A stretch of DNA of 6,819 nt from contig SOJG01000041.1 in assembly GCA_004375885.1 (NCBI GenBank), forward strand, positions 1 through 6,819, read 5' to 3'. The stretch is from Dehalococcoidia bacterium (GTDB lineage: Bacteria > Chloroflexota > Dehalococcoidia > GIF9 > AB-539-J10). The notes below the pieces were generated by a model that was not told where the DNA came from, made no database searches, and saw only the letters and a program-made list of their open reading frames with translations. Of the stretch, positions 4,672 to 6,819 are shown one piece after another. The position numbers and the translations under genes were made by a program. The stretch's first letter is position 1. Every line of letters begins with the position of its first letter.

Positions 4672-6657
4672 ATGCTTAGTGTTACCGGCCTGTCGCAATC
4701 ATATGATGGCCATGAGCTTTTCAGCGAGGTCACCTTTACTGTTGGCATGAGCGACCGCATTGCGGTCCTCGGACGGAATGGCTCGGGCAAGACCACCCTT
4801 TTCGAGATCATAACAGGCAACATCATGCCGGATTCCGGAAGCGTGTCCCTGCGGCGTGACACGACTATCGGTTATCTGCGCCAGGATGTGCAGCCATTAT
4901 CCGAGCGAACATTGCTGGAATACGTCTCCGGTTCATCCGATGTCGTCACCAACCTTGCGCATAAGATCCGCCTCGTTCAGGAAGACCTGGCGGAGGAGAA
5001 GGACGAGGAGACTCTGAATGGCTTGCTGAGAAAGCTGGGCGAGCTGCAGTCCCTTTTCGAGGCCAGGGGTGGCTACAGTTCGGAACACGAGGCAAAGATG
5101 GTCCTCTCAGGGCTGGGTTTCGCCCAATCAGATTTCGGGCGTCCGTTGCCTGAGTTCAGCGGCGGCTGGCGAACGCGTATTGAACTGGCCAGACTCCTCT
5201 TCCTTAGTCCGGATATCCTGCTGCTGGATGAACCGACGAACTATCTTGATCTGGAAACGCAGCGCTGGTTTGAAGTCTATCTGAAACGCTATCACGGTGC
5301 CATCCTGGTCACGTCGCATGACCGAGCCTTTCTCAACAATGTTGTGAGCACGGTCATAGCCATCGAGGATGAGGGCGTTATCTTCTACCGTGGCGATTAT
5401 GATAGCTACGTTCTGGCCCGAGGGAAGGATATCGAGACGCGGCAGGCGGCTGCCCGGCGCCAGGAGCGCGAAATCAGCCGCCAGATGCGCTTTATTGAGC
5501 GCTTCCGGGCCAAGAATACCAAGGCTTCACAGGTGCAAAGCCGTATCAAGCAACTGGAGAAGATCGAGCGGATCACAGTGCCTCGGTCAACGAAGAAGAT
5601 ACATTTCAACTTCCCTCAGCCTCCACGGAGCGGCCGCATCGTCATCGAACTCAAGCACGTTGCCAAATCGTACGGGCAACACGTTGTATACCGGGACCTC
5701 AACCTGACACTGGAGCGAGGTGATCGTGCTGCCATCGTAGGCATAAACGGGGCCGGCAAGACGACCCTTCTGCGGATGCTGGCCGGCGTCCTGCCATTTG
5801 AAGGCGGCCAGCGGGTACTGGGTCACAATGTGACTACGGCATACTTCGCCCAGTATTATGTAGAGTCTCTCAACCCGCACAATACTATCATTGAAGAACT
5901 ACGGGGCGTTGCGCCGGGCGAGCCGGAGCAACGCTTGCGCGGGTTGGCGGGGGCGTTCCTCTTCAGCGGTGATGATGTGACCAAGAATATATCGGTGCTC
6001 TCGGGTGGAGAGAAGACCCGCGTCGCCATTGCCAGGATGCTCATGAGGCCGGCCAGCTTTCTTCTTCTTGACGAGCCCACCAATCATCTGGATATACCGT
6101 CCCGCGAGATTTTGACCGACGCGCTGAATGCTTACAAAGGAACCATGTGTTTCATCACGCACGACCGCACCCTCATCCGAGAGGCTGCCAATAAGATCAT
6201 CCAGGTGCGGGACGGCCGGGTAACCGTTTTCCCCGGCAGTTACGACGACTATCTGTGGCAGAGTGGACCGTCAGACCGTGAGGCAGCAATGATCGAGACC
6301 CGGCCTGGAACGGGGCAGCTACACCGTCCAGCAACCGCTGTGGAAAAGCGGCAGCGTAAGGCACTCGAAGGTCGCCTTCGGAATGAGTATCACCGCGGCA
6401 TATCGCCGGTAAAGGAACGCATGACGCGAATAGAGCAGGAGCTGGCAGCGACCAGAGAACGAATTCAAGAGATCGAAGGTATGATGGCGGATCCCACTCA
6501 TTATGAAAATCCTCAGAACATAGTCGCTGTGAATCGCGAGTATATGGCCCTGAGGGAAAAGGTGGCCAGGCTGACCACGGAATGGGAGAATCTAGCTGCC
6601 GAGGCTGACCGGATAGACCTGGAGTACCGCAGGGCACAGGAGGATCTGCCAGGATAG
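4672..6657 (+). CDS. ABC-F family ATPase, ribosome-associated translation factor
   Basis: ABC-F proteins have two ATPase domains and no membrane domain; they bind the ribosomal E site and act on stalled or antibiotic-bound ribosomes. In this 661-residue protein, domain 1 has Walker A GRNGSGKTT (34-42), signature FSGGW (162-166), Walker B ILLLDEPTNYLD (182-193, catalytic Glu187) and switch His216. Domain 2 has Walker A GINGAGKTT (357-365), signature LSGGEKTR (443-450), Walker B LLLDEPTNHLD (464-474, Glu468) and switch His497. An arm insertion lies at about 90-150. The linker between domains (about 245-315) is rich in Arg, Lys and Gln, as expected for the segment that reaches the P-site tRNA. 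The C-terminal part (about 555-655) is a strongly charged coiled coil. Length, FSGGW signature and coiled coil resemble the YheS/YdiF/Uup-type housekeeping branch more than short resistance proteins, but substrate or drug cannot be read from sequence. The ATG at 4672 begins the usual MLSVTGLS strand. It appears monocistronic. Confidence 0.95.
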   Translation: MLSVTGLSQSYDGHELFSEVTFTVGMSDRIAVLGRNGSGKTTLFEIITGNIMPDSGSVSLRRDTTIGYLRQDVQPLSERTLLEYVSGSSDVVTNLAHKIRLVQEDLAEEKDEETLNGLLRKLGELQSLFEARGGYSSEHEAKMVLSGLGFAQSDFGRPLPEFSGGWRTRIELARLLFLSPDILLLDEPTNYLDLETQRWFEVYLKRYHGAILVTSHDRAFLNNVVSTVIAIEDEGVIFYRGDYDSYVLARGKDIETRQAAARRQEREISRQMRFIERFRAKNTKASQVQSRIKQLEKIERITVPRSTKKIHFNFPQPPRSGRIVIELKHVAKSYGQHVVYRDLNLTLERGDRAAIVGINGAGKTTLLRMLAGVLPFEGGQRVLGHNVTTAYFAQYYVESLNPHNTIIEELRGVAPGEPEQRLRGLAGAFLFSGDDVTKNISVLSGGEKTRVAIARMLMRPASFLLLDEPTNHLDIPSREILTDALNAYKGTMCFITHDRTLIREAANKIIQVRDGRVTVFPGSYDDYLWQSGPSDREAAMIETRPGTGQLHRPATAVEKRQRKALEGRLRNEYHRGISPVKERMTRIEQELAATRERIQEIEGMMADPTHYENPQNIVAVNREYMALREKVARLTTEWENLAAEADRIDLEYRRAQEDLPG

Positions 6658-6667
6658 CAGTTGAGGG

Positions 6668-6712
6668 CGAGGAACAAACGCGCTCACGAATTTCGAGTTA
6701 CCTCGTTCCTCG
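6668..6712. repeat. Interrupted 8-bp inverted repeat after the ABC-F gene
   Basis: CGAGGAAC (6668-6675) is perfectly repeated in inverse as GTTCCTCG (6705-6712), with 29 bases between. It starts 11 bases after the ABC-F stop. There is no T-run after it, so it is not a standard intrinsic terminator, though a mRNA 3' structure is possible. Confidence 0.4.
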
Positions 6713-6744
6713 GAGTTGCGTAGGTGCTACCTGCAAGACGAAAC

Positions 6745-6756
6745 AAAGGAGGTGAT
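6745..6756 (+). promoter_or_regulatory. Near-perfect Shine-Dalgarno sequence
   Basis: AAAGGAGGTGAT is complementary over its whole length to the usual 3' end of 16S rRNA. It is followed by an overlapping three-codon frame (ATG AGT CAC, stop TAA at 6764-6766) and one base later by GTG at 6768, whose frame stays open for 17 codons to the window edge. The core GGAGG is 2 bases from the ATG and 15 from the GTG, neither ideal. GTGA/TCAC (6752-6755, 6760-6763) could fold over part of it. Confidence 0.5.
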
Positions 6757-6767
6757 GAGTCACTAAA

Positions 6768-6791
6768 GTGCTGGACGAGGACAGCCAGCAC
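6768..6791. repeat. GC-rich hairpin near the right edge
   Basis: GTGCTGG (6768-6774) and CCAGCAC (6785-6791) form a perfect 7-bp stem with a 10-base loop. Its first base is the possible GTG start codon, so the stem could hide that start in mRNA. It is directly followed by a second dyad. Confidence 0.5.
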
Positions 6792-6807
6792 AAACTGTTG
6801 ACAGTTT
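6792..6807. promoter_or_regulatory. Dyad containing a consensus -35 box
   Basis: AAACTGT and ACAGTTT are perfect 7-base arms around TG. The centre spells TTGACA (6798-6803), an exact -35 consensus; its -10 box would lie beyond the window. This arrangement suits an operator over a promoter for the next gene, but the same bases could be codons of a gene starting at 6768. Confidence 0.35.
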
Positions 6808-6819
6808 CTCGTTGGTGGT

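Noticed and set aside
6197..6637. A 146-codon minus-strand frame opposite the end of the ABC-F gene.
   Set aside because: It is a shadow frame of the coiled-coil coding region, with biased composition and no domain or start signals.
6745..6770. The end of a 16S rRNA gene on the minus strand, because AAAGGAGGTGAT is its reverse complement.
   Set aside because: The match stops after GGTGAT; the following bases do not continue into the conserved rRNA 3' region.

Overview
The window reads as chromosomal DNA of a bacterium, most likely a member of the Chloroflexota, class Dehalococcoidia or a relative. The main reason is the single-chain mannosyl-3-phosphoglycerate synthase/phosphatase. This fusion is known from Dehalococcoides, whereas thermophilic archaea and Thermus usually carry the two enzymes as separate genes. 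A [NiFe]-hydrogenase maturation pair also fits that group. The assignment is an inference from gene content and has not been tested with a tree.

Layout. On the minus strand at the left, hypC (1141-1368) and hypD (51-1154) overlap by 14 bases and run off towards the left edge; hypE would be the expected next gene but is not visible. HypC and HypD form the complex on which the Fe(CN)2CO group of [NiFe] hydrogenases is assembled. A good divergent plus-strand promoter at 1543-1570 drives a small zinc-ribbon protein with two membrane segments (1605-1937). About 290 bases without a gene follow, with two short perfect hairpins. A consensus -10 box and two adjacent dyads then precede the bifunctional mannosylglycerate enzyme (2277-4334), which makes the compatible solute mannosylglycerate from GDP-mannose and 3-phosphoglycerate. 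A second gene-poor stretch (4335-4639) has open frames on both strands, a possible decayed minus-strand gene and several GC-rich hairpins. It leads to a complete ABC-F ATPase (4672-6657), a ribosome-associated translation factor with a C-terminal coiled coil. The last 160 bases hold an interrupted inverted repeat, a near-perfect Shine-Dalgarno sequence, a GC hairpin and a 16-base dyad containing TTGACA. These probably belong to the start of the next gene, which lies outside the window.

Apart from hypC-hypD, the genes look like independent transcription units with unrelated jobs: hydrogenase maturation, an unknown membrane protein, osmolyte synthesis and translation. No mobile element, CRISPR array, tRNA or rRNA was recognised, and there is no clear new multi-gene system. 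The points most worth a second look are the control region at the right edge, the dyads in front of the mannosylglycerate gene, and the unexplained stretch upstream of the ABC-F gene.
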